DNA of 64,000 nucleotides from Ctenosaura bakeri (GCA_948474755.1 CAOLHI010002136.1:1-64000), one strand, 5' to 3'; positions 20,589 through 32,920 are shown, numbered from the stretch's first letter. Numbers and translations: made by a program. The notes: generated by a model from the letters alone, not told the origin.

Positions 20589-21540
20589 AAGATTATAGAA
20601 ACTCTAGATTTTGAATTCTCTTTAGTTGTTCCACAGATCTGCTTGCCTCTTTGTGTCCACTATGAGGGCAATGCAATTCCTACTACAATTATATCTTCCC
20701 CTTTATGACATTAGCTTCAACTCAATCCATCCATGTTTTATTGAAAACCCTTTTTTTGGATTGAGTAAGGCAATACAGATTTTTTTTTTTTGATTTTCAT
20801 TTTAGAAAGTTAGATATGTGGTACATGAATGTCTCAAGTCTTCAATGTGAACATTGCTTTTTCTTAGATCAGCTCCCAAATGACTATTGTGTATAATTTG
20901 GTATTTGTTTCCTTAGAGTTGCACTCCAAACACACTCAATCTTGTTAAGTTCCATTGAATTTAACAAGACTTACTATGGAGTAAGTTTGACTAGAAAAGC
21001 ACTGTACCGTTTGTGGTACTATGATTCTGTCATTTTAAAAATTATATATGTTTTCCAAAAGGCATGGATATCTTCTTGAAATTCCTTTCTCTGTGGATAT
21101 TCTAGAATATGCAAAACTTTGTCATTTGTTGTATCTATTTGAAATTCTTTTGGTTTTGTTTCTAATAACATATCAGACATCATGACGCATATAAGAGTAT
21201 ATCAGCAGCGGTCTCTTAAAAATGTCCTATATCCACTGGGGATAGAAACCAGCACTTTTTCGTTCTGTGGCTGGTGTTTGCCATATGTACCTGATACTGG
21301 CATAGTCATCTTTGGTTACTTAGATATACAGTAGGCAACAGATTTGCAAAAATTGTATTCAACGTTTCAAGGCATTCCCCTGTCCCACCACTATATTTCT
21401 GTTCATAGAGTCTAATGAATCAAGGGCATAGGCATAGGTTTGTTGGGTAGACTAAAGTGGTTGGGAGGCATATACACAACAGTCAGCACATTCTGCATTA
21501 ATAAAGGACCAATTTTTGGTAGGAATGGAAACTACAGATG
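20589..21540. other. no gene seen
   Basis: AT-rich. A short segment at 20925-21000 (CACACTCAATCTTGTTAAGT ... TTAACAAGACTTACTATGGAG) looks like an old interspersed repeat with partial dyad symmetry. Nothing coding is supported. Confidence 0.45.
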
Positions 21541-22376
21541 CAGTGGCATTACTAGAGTTGGTGTCACCCAATGCGGTATCTCATGGTGTCACCCCATGGA
21601 CTCCCTCCTACACTAGACATACAGAATCCTTAGCAATGTCATCTGTAGTAAAGGTACTTGCAAATTCTATTTCCCGTAATGTAATGGCAGTAGTAGTGAC
21701 ATATACAGCTAGCAAACTTAAAATTATGTCTTTAAATTATAATATCATACACAGAGCCTAAATATAGTTACATTCACATAGTTCCATGTGGTTAAAGTGA
21801 AATTATTAAACATTTAATAACTACATCATAATTATGGTAATTTTAATATTAAACTTCACTGTTACATGAGATATATTAATGAATTAGGTTTTCATAATCA
21901 ATAATGGCCCAAACAATGTAGACGTTCTGAACAAATGTTATGCCTTTCACCAACTCCCTTTCATTTGATAACATCATAAGATTGGAAAGCCTTGACTGCT
22001 CCATGGTAGATTGCAAATAATTCTTTAAAAGTTTCAGCTTTGAAAAGCTCCTCTTACATTAAGCTACCAACATACCGATCATCAGAAACAATTTTAGGTC
22101 TAGTGAAAGGGTTGGGAGAGATTCTGGGAAGTGCCATTCAGCTATGAATGTCAAAATGTCAAATATTACTCCAACTTTGGCTTCTTCCATGTCAATTTCT
22201 GCTGCTTTCAGGTACCTTCTCAGTCTTGGGTACTTCTATTAAAAGCACAGTCTTGGAAACCTCATAATAGAAAGTGGTCAGTTTTGGAATGGCCTTCCCC
22301 ATACAGGCATACCTCAGTTAACAAAGCTTCTGACACTGAAGCACCTTTTTTTTTTTTTTAACAAAGTCTGTTTTTT
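21541..22376 (-). mobile_element. hAT transposon, 3' portion with transposase C-terminus
   Basis: The terminus CAGTGGCATTACTAGAGTTG is at 21541 and aligns with the terminus of a second copy at 50157-52168. Read on the minus strand, about 22340-22150 matches the frame at 51265-51507, and about 22110-21970 matches the hAT dimerisation segment there (CERSFSKLK-like, with frameshifts here). Similarity to the second copy stops near 22376, after a T-rich tract, so the 5' half is absent. The encoded protein would be a hAT transposase that forms dimers through this C-terminal domain, but this copy is dead. Confidence 0.8.
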
Positions 22377-22629
22377 TCTGATTAAGATATTTTATTTCTG
22401 ACATGGCAAATTTTCATTTTTTCATATCTATCTAAAGTTGAGTTCTTATAGCTTTGTCTACATTTTTCTGCAAAAAGATATTTATATAACATGTAGTCCT
22501 AGTTAATGATCACAGCAATAAGTCTCCCATGGTTTCCCCATCTTTGTCACTATTAACCAGTACATCAGGGTGAAGAAGAGAAGGGAAGAAAGGGAAAAAC
22601 ATCTCTTCCTCTCACCTTAACTCAGGTAT

Positions 22630-22800
22630 CTGTTGTGTGTGTGTGCGCCTTCCAGTCGCCAGTCAATTTATGGCAACTTTAATTTCTCAGGGTTTTCTTA
22701 GGCAAGGAATACTCTGACATCCTTTTTCCAGTTCCTTCCTCTGAAATATAGCCTAAAGCACCTTGTGTTTGTTGGCGGTCTCCCATCTGTTACACTGATT
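22630..22800 (-). mobile_element. SINE with 5S rRNA-like head (5S-Sauria type)
   Basis: On the minus strand the 5' end (about 22800-22750) reads AGATGGGAGACCGCC...AAGGTGCTTTAGGC. This resembles the 3' half of 5S rRNA (internal GGATGGGAGACCGCC and the terminal TGTAGGC). It is followed by a degraded Sauria-like body (CAGAGGAAGGAACTGGAAAA, CCTAAGAAAACCCTGAGA) and a BovB-like tail. It is a SINE built on 5S RNA, not a 5S gene. Confidence 0.65.
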
Positions 22801-23419
22801 AAAGATGAGAAAAAGAAAAGAGGTGTATGTGTGTGTGTGTATTAAGGTGGTGGCAACCAGTGAGTTTGGCTTCTCTGGACAGAGGAAGGAGTGGAGACAG
22901 ATCAGGAAGACGAGAGAAAGTATTCCATAGTTTGAATCAGGTAAGGATTTATGGGCTTTCAAAGCATGCCTCTCATCTGAAGATGTCTTTTTTTATTTTT
23001 GTTTCCCAGCCTGCCTGTGAGAGCTTTAGTATACAACTAAAATGTGAAGGGTGAATGCTGCAAACAAGAGTTTGCAACTGCATATCAAAGTCAGAGAACA
23101 TTAAGTGGCTGCAATCCTGCCTTGAGCATAAAGCTAAATGATAAACCTGGGTTGTACTTTTGCATATAATATATGAGGTGGAAGCTCATATAAAGCTTTA
23201 TTGAGAAATTGTTAACCATGTGGTATACTGGTGTTTCTCATAATTTTGGTACCAAAATCAACTTAGTTGTTTTCATAGATGATCTATGCTGGGTGACACC
23301 TGGGTGCTGGTAGTATTCTTAATTTTCCTCCTTTTTGTGACTTCTACTACTATCAGCTCATGATATACTGTTGGGTAACTTGAGGTGTTTAAAATCACAT
23401 GCCACCATATTCTAGTTGT
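22801..23419. other. no gene seen; TG tract
   Basis: Contains a TGTGTGTGTG tract at 22826-22842 and short unsupported frames. Confidence 0.45.
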
Positions 23420-23990
23420 TTGGGCTGATTAGTTCCACTTTGTGAACAAGGTGCATCTCATCCCCTATGTCCTTTTCCATGAAGCTGTTGGTGAGTTCAT
23501 CCAGAAATTTGAGCTGAACTGGATGGTAACCCACCTGACTCTATCATTCCCAATATCTAAGACACAAAAGACAGTAGAAGTGATGACGTGATCCCAGCCA
23601 TCACAACAAGAGTGACTGGGGATAAACAAATTAAAACTTAATCCAGATATGATAGAGGTGGTGTTGATTCAAAGCTCCAACAATCTGGGTGAATATGGTG
23701 TTGCACTTCCCTTGAGACAGCAGGAAGGTAGACTGGGAATGAACCAGGACTGCCCATGGGTGTCCAGCTGGCACTGGTGATGTTAGTGATTTTCTAAAAA
23801 CATCGGCTGTGACTTTATCCGAAGAACTATAACCTTGCCATTGTTATCCATGAGCTAGAGTAGTTGTCTAATTAGCTCTATATGGATCTATCTCTACAGA
23901 CAGTCAAGAACTCACCCAGAATGCAGTGGCCAACTTACCATGTGAAGCTCCAAGATCCAGACAAGATTGTGGTATTACAACATTTCAGTT
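23420..23990 (+). mobile_element. L2-clade LINE fragment
   Basis: Degraded L2 RT region. The segment near 23450-23530 is like the 'LFNIYMKPLGELIRKF' stretch of L2. Then come ACAAATTAAAACTTAATCCAGA (the NKLKLNPD segment) near 23625-23650 and a CTTCCCTTGAGACAG stretch near 23705. The RT catalytic block is deleted between these parts. The 3' part to about 23990 corresponds to the AVANLP-type segment. Confidence 0.7.
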
Positions 23991-24159
23991 AAGTCCCTAT
24001 TTATTTGTAAGTTCAGTTAAAGTGCTGATTCGAACCTTTCAAGACCAAAATGGCTTGAAGCAAGTTTACTTTGGGAAACCAATTCTCCTGTATCAGCTTG
24101 CCCACAGGTTTTATGTTTCCATCCTTATAGGGGATAAAATGGGCATGTGTACATGACAT

Positions 24160-24322
24160 GGTCATTTCACCAGTACCAGGGTTTAATTCCTTGCTTGGCC
24201 ATGGAAACCCACTGGGTGACCTTGGGCATGTCACACACTCTAGGTTCCAGAAAACCCCATAGTAGATTTGATTTAGGGTCAACATAAGTTAGAAGCGACT
24301 TGAAGGCGCACAACAACAGCAA
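24160..24322 (+). mobile_element. Sauria-type SINE, 5'-truncated
   Basis: Starts within the B-box region (CCAGTACCAGGGTTTAATTCC). It continues with GGCCATGGAAACCCACTGGG, CTTGGGCATGTCACACACTC, and the tail ACTTGAAGGCGCACAACAAC. Confidence 0.9.
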
Positions 24323-24686
24323 CCAGACTTTTAGAATGTACAATGCATATCAGTCAGGCCTCTTCTCTTTTAATATTTAGTCACCTTACTGGGGAAAAAA
24401 AATGTTTTTCCAGCAACTATTTTTAAAAAAATATTTTTAAAAATCACTTGTTACATTTGGCTTTTAAACAAGCTTGGATTTTGTTTTTATCAACCACTGC
24501 CTTAAAGTATCTGTTTTATGATGATTTGTTCATATTTTTGGGATGACTGCTTGTTGTTTGAATTCCAATGTTTTACTGTTTTCATTCAGGGCAGGGTTAA
24601 GTTATACGTGTGTGCACAGACAGAACAGCATTATAAGATAATAACAGTAATAAAACAAACCTAAACCAAAATGATTATTGTCAAGG

Positions 24687-24858
24687 GGCCTTTCTGCAGT
24701 ACACTGCTATAGTGCTATTATTCCACTCTCAACATCCTATGGAATTCTGGGGTTTGCGGTTTAGGGAGGGGGCCCCTCCCTAAACTGCAAACCCCAGGAT
24801 TGCATAGGATGTTGAAAGTGGAATAATAGCATTATAACAGTCTAGTGTGGAAATGGCC
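24687..24858. mobile_element. short palindromic MITE (172 bp)
   Basis: GGCCTTTCTGCAGTACACTG at the left and GTCTAGTGTGGAAATGGCC at the right. The centre is a compact inverted repeat (GGGGTTTGCGGTTTAGGGAG against CTCCCTAAACTGCAAACCCC) that could fold almost end to end. Confidence 0.88.
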
Positions 24859-26200
24859 TCTGTCTCAAAGGACATCTTCTTATAGTTTTCATATTACTAG
24901 CAATAAGTTAATTCCCAACTAGTTAACCAATTAGTTAGTTAACTTGCATGACTTTTGTCCAGAATAAAAATCCAGTGCTCTCCACGGCAAGTCAAATATA
25001 CTCCAGAATGTATTATCTGTTTTATCTCCATTTTACTGACTTTCTCCCCTCCTTCTCCCCTCCCTTCCTGAGAATTTGGTGAAGGTGCTATTAAGTCTGT
25101 TAAGAGACCTCAACCCTTCCTTGCTGAAGGATGGCAGTTGCAAACCAAGCAGGGGGAATTGTGTTCAAACCAGTTTATGTCTGTGGTGTAGATATGGCCA
25201 CAGAGGAGGGCTATTGCCCCCAGGGTGAAGCAGATCTTCACAAGGCTTCCCTATAAGCTGTTGCCTTTCAGAGACATCTTTCTTCTTTTCCATGTCTCAG
25301 ACTGCTGAGGGATCTGTTTAAGAAGAAAAAATTGACAGCAGCCACCAATTAAAAAAAAAAGAAAAAACCCAACAACCAAGGCATCCAGTTGCTTCCAGGC
25401 ATCTTGCCAGTGGCTGAGTGACCTGCTGCTTCCTCTCAATATTACATTCCACTGGCATGTCTGTTGCCCTGACTGACGCCAGCCTCCCAGCTCACCCCCA
25501 AAGCAAACATTTCCAATTGGCACCATTGCCTTGTTTTTCTGAGGAACCCATTCACGGTTCCTTAAAAAGTATTAGCTGGAGGGGCATGTGAAGGGGGAGA
25601 ACAGAAACCGCAGGGAAATGCTGTCTCATGGATGATCTTCCCACCTTTCTCAATGATTTCTATAAATCCATTTCAAGCGTTTGTGGTAATATTTGTGTAT
25701 CTCCTGCTAAAATATTGTTCTGTCTCTAATTCAGAGATAATTGTTCCCCAAGGGAAACAGTTCTTCCCTTCTCACTCCCTAAAACATCATCAGCTAAAAT
25801 GGTCTGGATACAAAAAACAGATTCGGAGCAACACTAGTCTGTATTCCTGATACCCAGGAAACTGTGTGGAAATGTTTTCAGCTTCTTTTGTGGGCATATG
25901 GATTTCTCCAACTTTGAGATAAAAATTACACACAGAGACAGGTTTGAATTTGAAGTCCTGAAGGTCTGTTTTGTTTATTAGGTATTTGTAATGTTGCTTT
26001 TTTTTTTTTTTTAATATACTACGGAAAGAATGACTGCTGAGAACACAACGTTCTCGCTTGCTCAAAGGGAGGGAGCAAAGAGACAGCCCTGGCTCCATGC
26101 TGGCGTGGTCTGGGGAACATAACCAATTTGGGAAGAGAGCCAAGGGCTGTTTATCAAAGCCAGCTGAGAGGATGTGTGGCCCCAAGGGGTCTCTCTCTGG
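24859..26200. other. no gene seen
   Basis: The minus-strand frames at 25251-25526 and 25790-26206 have no recognisable domain and contain low-complexity runs. No repeat was identified apart from poly-A and poly-T tracts. Confidence 0.45.
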
Positions 26201-26364
26201 GGCCATTTCCGCACTAGACTGTTATAGTGCAATTATTCCACTTTCAATATCCTATGGAATCCTGGAGTTTGCAGTTTAGGGAGGGACCTTTGAGGCCTTT
26301 GAGGGCTCCATAGGATGTTGAAAGTGGAATAATAGCACTATAACAGTCTAGTGCAGAAATGGCC
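26201..26364. mobile_element. short palindromic MITE (164 bp)
   Basis: GGCCATTTCCGCACTAGACTG and CAGTCTAGTGCAGAAATGGCC are near-perfect inverted ends, with a central deletion leaving GGGACCTTTGAGGCC. TAG follows on the right. The left flank (CTGG) does not give a clean duplication. Confidence 0.9.
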
Positions 26365-27997
26365 TAGGAGTGGCAGCAGTGTAACTGCAACAGGACAACA
26401 AGGATGTCTGCCCTGTGTACAACCTGTCCTGAGGAGATGCACAAAGTAGACAGCAAAAAGTAAAAGGTGTACAGTGAATATATTCAGACTGGAATTAATG
26501 GCACTAGACAAAATGTCAAGTGTCAATCTGGTAGGCTGTTTAGTTTGGAGAGAACCTCCACTGCAGCATCTCATTGGCCCTGCACCAGCAGCCTAGGACA
26601 GGAAAGCCCATTCAGATTCAGACTACTCTTTATGGTGAAGAATTTAATAAGAGCTGGTTGTTTTTGACCAGTTTCACTTAATTGGATAGCTGCCTGCCCC
26701 CCCCCCGCTTCTGAATTCACTGAAGAGCAGCTTGAGAAGTGTACTTGAACGGTAAAAAAGCAGAATTGCATTAGTATCATCGACTAAAGCTTTTAAATAC
26801 AGAAACTCTCAGCAAGGATGGATACAAGAGATGTTTTATAGAAGTAGCTCATATACTTTGGTTCTTGTGACTCTCCATCAAAATATGCCCTATTTAGCAT
26901 TCAGTAATGCTATGAATTTTAGTTGTCAAGCTTGCCATTCCTTTTTAAACCATTGTTAATAAATGCAAGCCTATACTTTCTATTAACCTTTGGTTGTGTG
27001 CAAATACATTTGCTCATACTTAGGTTCATTTTCTCGGACAATAACAAGTTGAGATTTTTAAAGAACAGCCTTCATTTGAATTAAAAACATCTGGGGAAAT
27101 GTCTGCTTTTTTGTTTTAAATCATCTTCAGTTAACCTGCTCTTATCCCCTCTAACATTTTGATTACACTTTTAATGAGGATAAATGACAATTCTCATGAC
27201 AGGTAGTTAGTTAGCTGCTGAGATCATTGGTTGCTTTAATTGTGATGTCATGATCCCTGAATGTCATGTCCGAACCTTTCAACACTTTCCATCTGGATGA
27301 AATGCCAGTGTCAGGAGAAAGAATGGGGTCATGCATCAAAGAGACCAAGAACCAGAAGTACTGGATAGCTTCTGTTGGGGCAGGGTGGGGGGAAGCATGA
27401 ACTAGTTCATTTTTGTTCTTACTGCATACTTTTTACTGAGTGAATAAAGTTTCTGTAACATCCATCTTCTGTAACATCCATCTGAGCAGGCTTTGGCCTT
27501 TCCAGTTATTATAGGTAGTTTATTTTTAAAGCAGTTCACAATACCATCATTATTGCTTTCTCCTGGGAGTCTTTCAAGTGTTACATATAACTTTTTATGT
27601 GTGGGTATGTGTAGATGCGTGCACATGTATGCAATGGCATATTTCCACTGCGCCTGCCCAGATCCATCAAGCCTGACTGAAATCACATATCTTTAAGGAG
27701 ATTTGGCATTCATATATTGCTTCTTCAGCATGGAAAGCTCTTCACCTATATTATCTTGGCAAATAAGGATTTCAACATCTGAGCAATTCTGTATGAAATG
27801 CTTCTGCTTTCATTATTATTTCTACTGTTATTACTATTATTGAGTCTGTGGTTGAAGCCATATGTAAGGAACCCAGGATTTGCTACTTAATTACTTGATC
27901 CCTTAAGAACTACACCTCACTGGCTGTCAGAGCCAGCAGGACACCTTTGTAATACACGGCATGGCGATTTTAAATATTTAGTATTACTGTAATTATG
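26365..27997. other. no gene seen
   Basis: Short frames only. A poly-C run sits at about 26696-26706, and ATTATT-type simple sequence lies near 27815-27842. Nothing else could be named. Confidence 0.45.
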
Positions 27998-28205
27998 AGA
28001 GGCAGTGTGATATATTGGTTGGAATGTTGGACTAGGTTTCAAATCCCATGGAAACCCACTGGGTGGCCTTAGGCAAGTCACACACTCTCAGCCTCAGAGG
28101 AAGGCAATCACAAAGCTATCTTGCCAAGAAAGCCTCATGATAAGTTTACCTTAGGGTCATCATAAGTTGGAATTGATCTGAAGACATGCACACACACACA
28201 AAAAG
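27998..28205 (+). mobile_element. Sauria-type SINE with CA-rich tail
   Basis: GAGGCAGTGTGATATATTGG head (28000), shortened B-box region, GGAAACCCACTGGGTGGCC, CCTCAGAGGAAGGCAATCAC, CTTGCCAAGAAAGCC, and the tail GTTGGAATTGATCTGAAGAC ending in (AC)n at about 28190-28200. Confidence 0.9.
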
Positions 28206-29275
28206 GCAAATTACTATCTTTATTTAGAAAGCACAGGTTGTCTTTCTAACAATAATTCAGTTAGGAGCAGCAGAATGAAGGATGCCTCCCTGCATCTGAA
28301 GCTTTACACCTAGGCAGACTTACTTGAAACATCAGGCTGGGTGAGTGGTTGAAATTGTCAGTGACAGGAATGAATAAATTAAAATCAATTAAGTTGTCAG
28401 TTAACTTGGAAATCTGTCATCAAAAGGGGAAGTTAATTACATTAATTTTTTAAAATGAAAATTATTGATTTAAGTTGGAATTTCAGCATTCAGGTTTCTC
28501 CAGAACTTAAAGACTAATTTAAACCATTAAGTAAAGGAGCCACAGTGCTACAGAGCCAACTATAATTTTACATCATCCAGTTAGTGCTTTATTCAAAACC
28601 TAGTTATCTTGGATTTTTTGCAAAACTACTTCTGCCTTCAAGGTTGCAAAAATTACGTAAGTTAGGCCACAAGTGGTAAAGGTAACTTTGAAAAGATAGA
28701 GGGTCTTTGTAACCAGGTTATTGTATTCTACACCAAGCACTACATAGGCCCAAGGAACTCTTTATCTGCTCCACGAAATCCACATTTGAAGCTCTTAACC
28801 CCTGGGACTTTCATTGGGCTCCTCGTGGGAATCAATGGGAGGACAAGGAGTTAAATTGTAAGGAAGGGAGCAAGCAATAGTATGAGAATGGGTTTTGATG
28901 AGATGGGCAGATGAAAAATGGAGTTTTCAAAAATTAATGCAGCCATGTCCTTCTCTCTAAAGATCAAAACAAGGATGACACTTTTCATCTTTGTTATGAT
29001 TAGGTTTGATTCTGGTTATTTTATTGCACTCCCTTCCCATCAAAGGCATTGCCAAGATTGCGACCACAGGCAATGTGATCAGGTAGGGTGCAGAAAGGGC
29101 CTAGGGCTGCCACAAGTCAGAATTGACATGAAGGCACCTAACAAGAGGAATCCACTGTGATACATGATATTGTATGATACAGGGTCTATGATCTGGGGAA
29201 GTTCTTTCATAATTTTAGGTGGATTCAGGAGGCCAACACTGATTTTGAAAACAGATCCAGAAAAATATATTCTTA
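28206..29275. other. no gene seen; SINE/BovB tail at 29100-29146
   Basis: The segment TAGGGCTGCCACAAGTCAGA...GACATGAAGGCACCTAACAA at 29100-29146 is an isolated Sauria SINE/BovB-like tail on the plus strand. The remaining sequence has no supported feature. Confidence 0.6.
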
Positions 29276-29722
29276 GGCCCTTTTCGCATTGAGGCGGCTC
29301 GCGTGAGAAGGCTCCTCCGGGAGGCTACCGTTTCCCCGCTCCTTCCTTCTGCAGGCGAAGGAACGAGGGGGAAGCGGCAGCCTCGCGCGAGCCACCCTCC
29401 CCCCCGGGCGAAGCAGGAGGCTGTGCGTCCGTCCCCCCACCCGCGCGAAGCAGGAGGCTGTCGCGTCCATCGCGCTAGCGCCCCTTCCTTCCTTCCTTCC
29501 GCAGGGGTGGAGGGAAGGAAGCGCGACCCGACTGCCTCCCTGACGCTCTGCACAGGAGGTAAGTGCATGTGGGCGCCAGGAGTGTTGCGCGAGCGCGGGT
29601 GATTTTCGCTTTGCAGCCTCGTGAGCGCGGCGGAAGTGGGAGTGCGTCGTGCAGAGCGACGCTCCCACTCCTGCGAGGCTCACGGGGCTGTCGCGCGACA
29701 GAAAGCCCGTGCAAAAAGGGCC
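29276..29722. mobile_element. GC- and CpG-rich Harbinger-like MITE (447 bp)
   Basis: Ends are GGCCCTTTTCGCATTGAGGC and, on the other strand, GGCCCTTTTTGCACGGGC. The flanks are TTA (29273-29275) and CTA (29723-29725). The inside is strongly GC-rich and CpG-rich and holds hairpins such as GTGGGAGTGCGTCG/CGACGCTCCCAC near 29635-29670. Overlapping frames on both strands are a by-product of high GC. It would be scored as a CpG island but is a transposon. Confidence 0.8.
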
Positions 29723-30028
29723 CTAGTCTCTGACTCAGAAATAATATACCAGCCCTTGCTCACCTATCTTCTTACATTCTTTTACTTGCTTGAGTAAAGG
29801 TTGAGTAAAAGTCAGGATTAAGATATAGTCTTAATCACTTGTCCCTCTGCTGTTAATTCTGACCCTTGAAATACCCTTCATTGCATGTCACATTTGTAAA
29901 TCTATCATGAATTGGCACAATTAGTCAAATATGTACCTGGTAAGAAGAAAACATATATTTAGAGTAGTTTGCAAATGAAAGAAAACAAAGCACAACACTA
30001 TAGTTAATGGTTATTTGCATTAGATTAA

Positions 30029-31060
30029 GGCCATTTCTGCATGAGAGGGGAGGAGCGGTTCATGAGTGGTGTTTTTATACTCTGATTCAGAAATTGTGCT
30101 GTCTGCACACACCCCACTTACATTGTACTACCTTGGAGAAAAGTGGTTGCTGCATCTGCAGCAGCAAGTCCCTGGTCACTGTCACCCTCTCTCTCACCCT
30201 TCATTGAGTGATCTGTTCTTAAAGAAAAAGAAACACATTTTAAATGGCTGGGTCAAAAAGGAAACATCCCCAAAATCCAGGCTAAACCGCATCGAGAGTC
30301 CAAAAAGGGAAGAAAATCAATATCAGTATCCAAAAGATCCACTGGCAACATGTGAAGAGGGTAAAGCCGTACAAAACAATTCCAAACTGGTCTTTCAAAG
30401 TAAGGTGTCAAATTAAGTTGTCAATTAGCTGTCAAATTAAACTTCAAAATAAGTTCTCTACCTCACAAAGTGAAAAAGCTGCAGCGTAAAGGCTATTCCT
30501 TGGCAAGAAAGGCGCCTGAAAGAGAAACAAAAGAGAAACAAAATTGCTTGGGGATCTTCCTCTAATCAGTTACCTTCATTCATCAAGCAAGATCGTCTCT
30601 TCCTCGCTCACACTCACATTTCCTTTGCTACGTTTGTCTGGTATGTATGTTCACTGATGCAAGGAAAAAAAAGATCTCTTAACAATCCATTAGCACTCTC
30701 TTCCTGTTGTCCCTTTAACACCTGAAGACAATAATGATGGCAGCCTGCCCTTTGATGGGTGGAGAGAAATAGAGATGGAAATGACAGCCTGGGAGTGCCC
30801 CTGGCTGGCCACTCCTACCCTGTGAATCGATGTTACAGTTCTGCACATAGGCAAAAATGAAGCAGAAATGGTTTGGGAGATTTCCATCAGAGTTTTTCCA
30901 GTTTTACAATACAGTGGTTTCTCATTGCATTGAACTGTGCTAGGAGCTGAAAACGTGCAGAACCACGAGGAAAACTATGAAGCCAAACAAGTACAATATG
31001 CAGATAGGAGGATGAGAATTTGAGGCGACTACAATGTAGTGACCTTGTGCGGAAATGGCC
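30029..31060. mobile_element. 1,032-bp TIR element with TAA duplications
   Basis: GGCCATTTCTGCATGAGAGG at the left and, on the other strand, GGCCATTTCCGCACAAGG at the right. Exact TAA copies lie at 30026-30028 and 31061-31063. It is the longest member of the GGCC-TTTC-GCA group here. Frames inside (for example 30066-30416) are short and show no DDE transposase or Myb-like protein, so it is probably non-autonomous. Confidence 0.8.
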
Positions 31061-31176
31061 TAACCTTCCTCCATTGCTCTTCTTCCTCCTCTTGTCCTAA
31101 CACTATAGGTCTGTGGGTAGAGCCTCCTACTCTTTACTTTCTATACACTGTCTGGGTTGCCTATAGGCATGTACAT

Positions 31177-31192
31177 CATGGCAAAGATAGAG
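31177..31192. repeat. left copy of L1 target-site duplication
   Basis: CATGGCAAAGATAGAG matches CATGGGAAAGATAGAG at 35425-35440 in 15 of 16 bases. It borders the A-rich 3' end of the minus-strand L1. Confidence 0.9.
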
Positions 31193-31568
31193 GTTTTTTT
31201 ATTTTATTTTTTTCATTTCATTTTCATTTTTATACAAAACATAAGTTTAAAACAATTTCTCCATCATAGTTTTATATATATACATGAAGGTTTACTGTAT
31301 TTTCTTATCTTCCTGCGATTCTACCTAAAATCTTAGTATTTTCATGAAAGTTACAAATTGTTTACGTACTTCTACAATTGTCCTTTAATATCATTTGTTC
31401 CAGGTCCTTATATTCTAGATATTCTATTGAATAACTTTATTACTTTAATACATATTTTCTTAAATCCCTTTAAGATCTAATAATGTATTTCCCCCGTATT
31501 ACACATTCTTAAATGTTCTTTATATATTTACTATCTTTTGCATTTTTATTTTTTTATTTTTTCAGTCT

Positions 31569-32920
31569 TTATGTTGGAAGTAACTTTCTATTGGAACCCA
31601 CTTGTTTTTTTATATTTTCTTCTGATTGATTTCTTAGTTTTTGTGATAGAACATCTGCTATTTTCACATCCTGTATGCTTTGTAACCACTGCTCAATTTT
31701 GGGAACATCTTCATTTTTCCACAGTTTTGCGAATTCTATTCTTGCAGCTGTTACCATATATAATATAATTCTCCAATATTTCTTGTTAATTTGGTTATTT
31801 ATTCCATCTAGTATATTTGATAAATAAATTTCTGGGATCATAGTGAATTGAATGTGGAAGATGTTTTCTATGTTTTTATGTATATCTTTCCAATATTTTT
31901 GTGCCACTACATATGGTATATTGTACCATTCTGAGTGCTGCATTTCCAACATCTTCCTGTTCCGGTTTTGTATATTCTTTGTATTTTTTCAAGAGTTATA
32001 TACCATCTGTGGAAGATTTTGAAATAGTTTTCTTTTAAGTTTTGTGCTGTTGTAAATTTCATGGACCTTTTTCAACTTGTCTCCCATTGATTCAACTGTA
32101 TTGTATGTCCAATGTTCTGGGGCCATTTTATCATTTCCTCTTTGACTGTTTCTTCTTTATCATAGAGTAATAAATTCTTGTACAACTTTGCCATTAGGTG
32201 TGGTGGATTCTCCAATAAAAGTTTAATTATTGGGTTTGTTTCTTTAACTGTTTCAAATCCTTGTAATTTCAGATCTATGTGAAATCTCTCGTGAAGTTGT
32301 CGATAGGGGAACCAATTCAGTTCAATTCCTTCCTTTTAAGCTCTTCTCTAGTTTTAATACTTAAGATCTTTTTAAATTAGATCTTTGTATCGTAGCCATT
32401 TATTTGAAATGTCCAACCATCATCCATAGAAAGCTTCTTGCAGTGAAATCCACAAAGGTATTTTCTTCAGTAGCATTGGTTTGTATAAATTCCATGTCTT
32501 TATTAACGCTTTTCTTATGTAGTGGTTAGTAAATTCTTTATCTATTTTTGCCTTTTCGTAGCATATCTAAGCATGCCATCTGAATCTTTTATTGATGCCT
32601 TCTAGTGCTAGCAGTTTCTCATTTTGCAAAGTCAGCCAATCTGTTAAGCACATCAATGCCAAAGCTTGGTAATATACATGAAGGTCAGGAATGCCAGCAC
32701 CACCTCTTGTAGTTAAATCTGTCATAATTTTCCATTTGACTCTCGGTTTTCGGCCGGCCCAAATAAGTTTGGATATTTCTTTGTGCCATTGTTTAAAGGG
32801 TTTCATATTTGTAATGATGGGTAGATTTTGAAACAAAAACTTAAATTTTGGTAAGATATTCATTTTCACTGTAGCTATTCTTCCCATCAAAGATAATTGA
32901 AGCTTTGGCCCTGTCTCCAT
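31569..32920 (-). pseudogene. L1 ORF2 C-terminal region
   Basis: Frame 32920-32567 has ILPKFKFLFQNLPI, FKQWHKEISKLIWAGRKPRV and GGAGIPDLHVYYQA, the conserved L1 stretch after the RT. Frame 31952-31569 carries the distal part ending in NRKLLPT. Between 32566 and 31953 the reading frame is broken repeatedly. Confidence 0.85.

Noticed and set aside
22750..22800. 5S rRNA gene on the minus strand
   Set aside because: Only about 50 bases resemble 5S, and they run into a SINE body.
29215..29714. Several 75-136-codon frames and CpG-island-like composition, possible promoter and first exon
   Set aside because: The segment is bounded by inverted repeats and near-matching 3-bp flanks, so it is a transposon.
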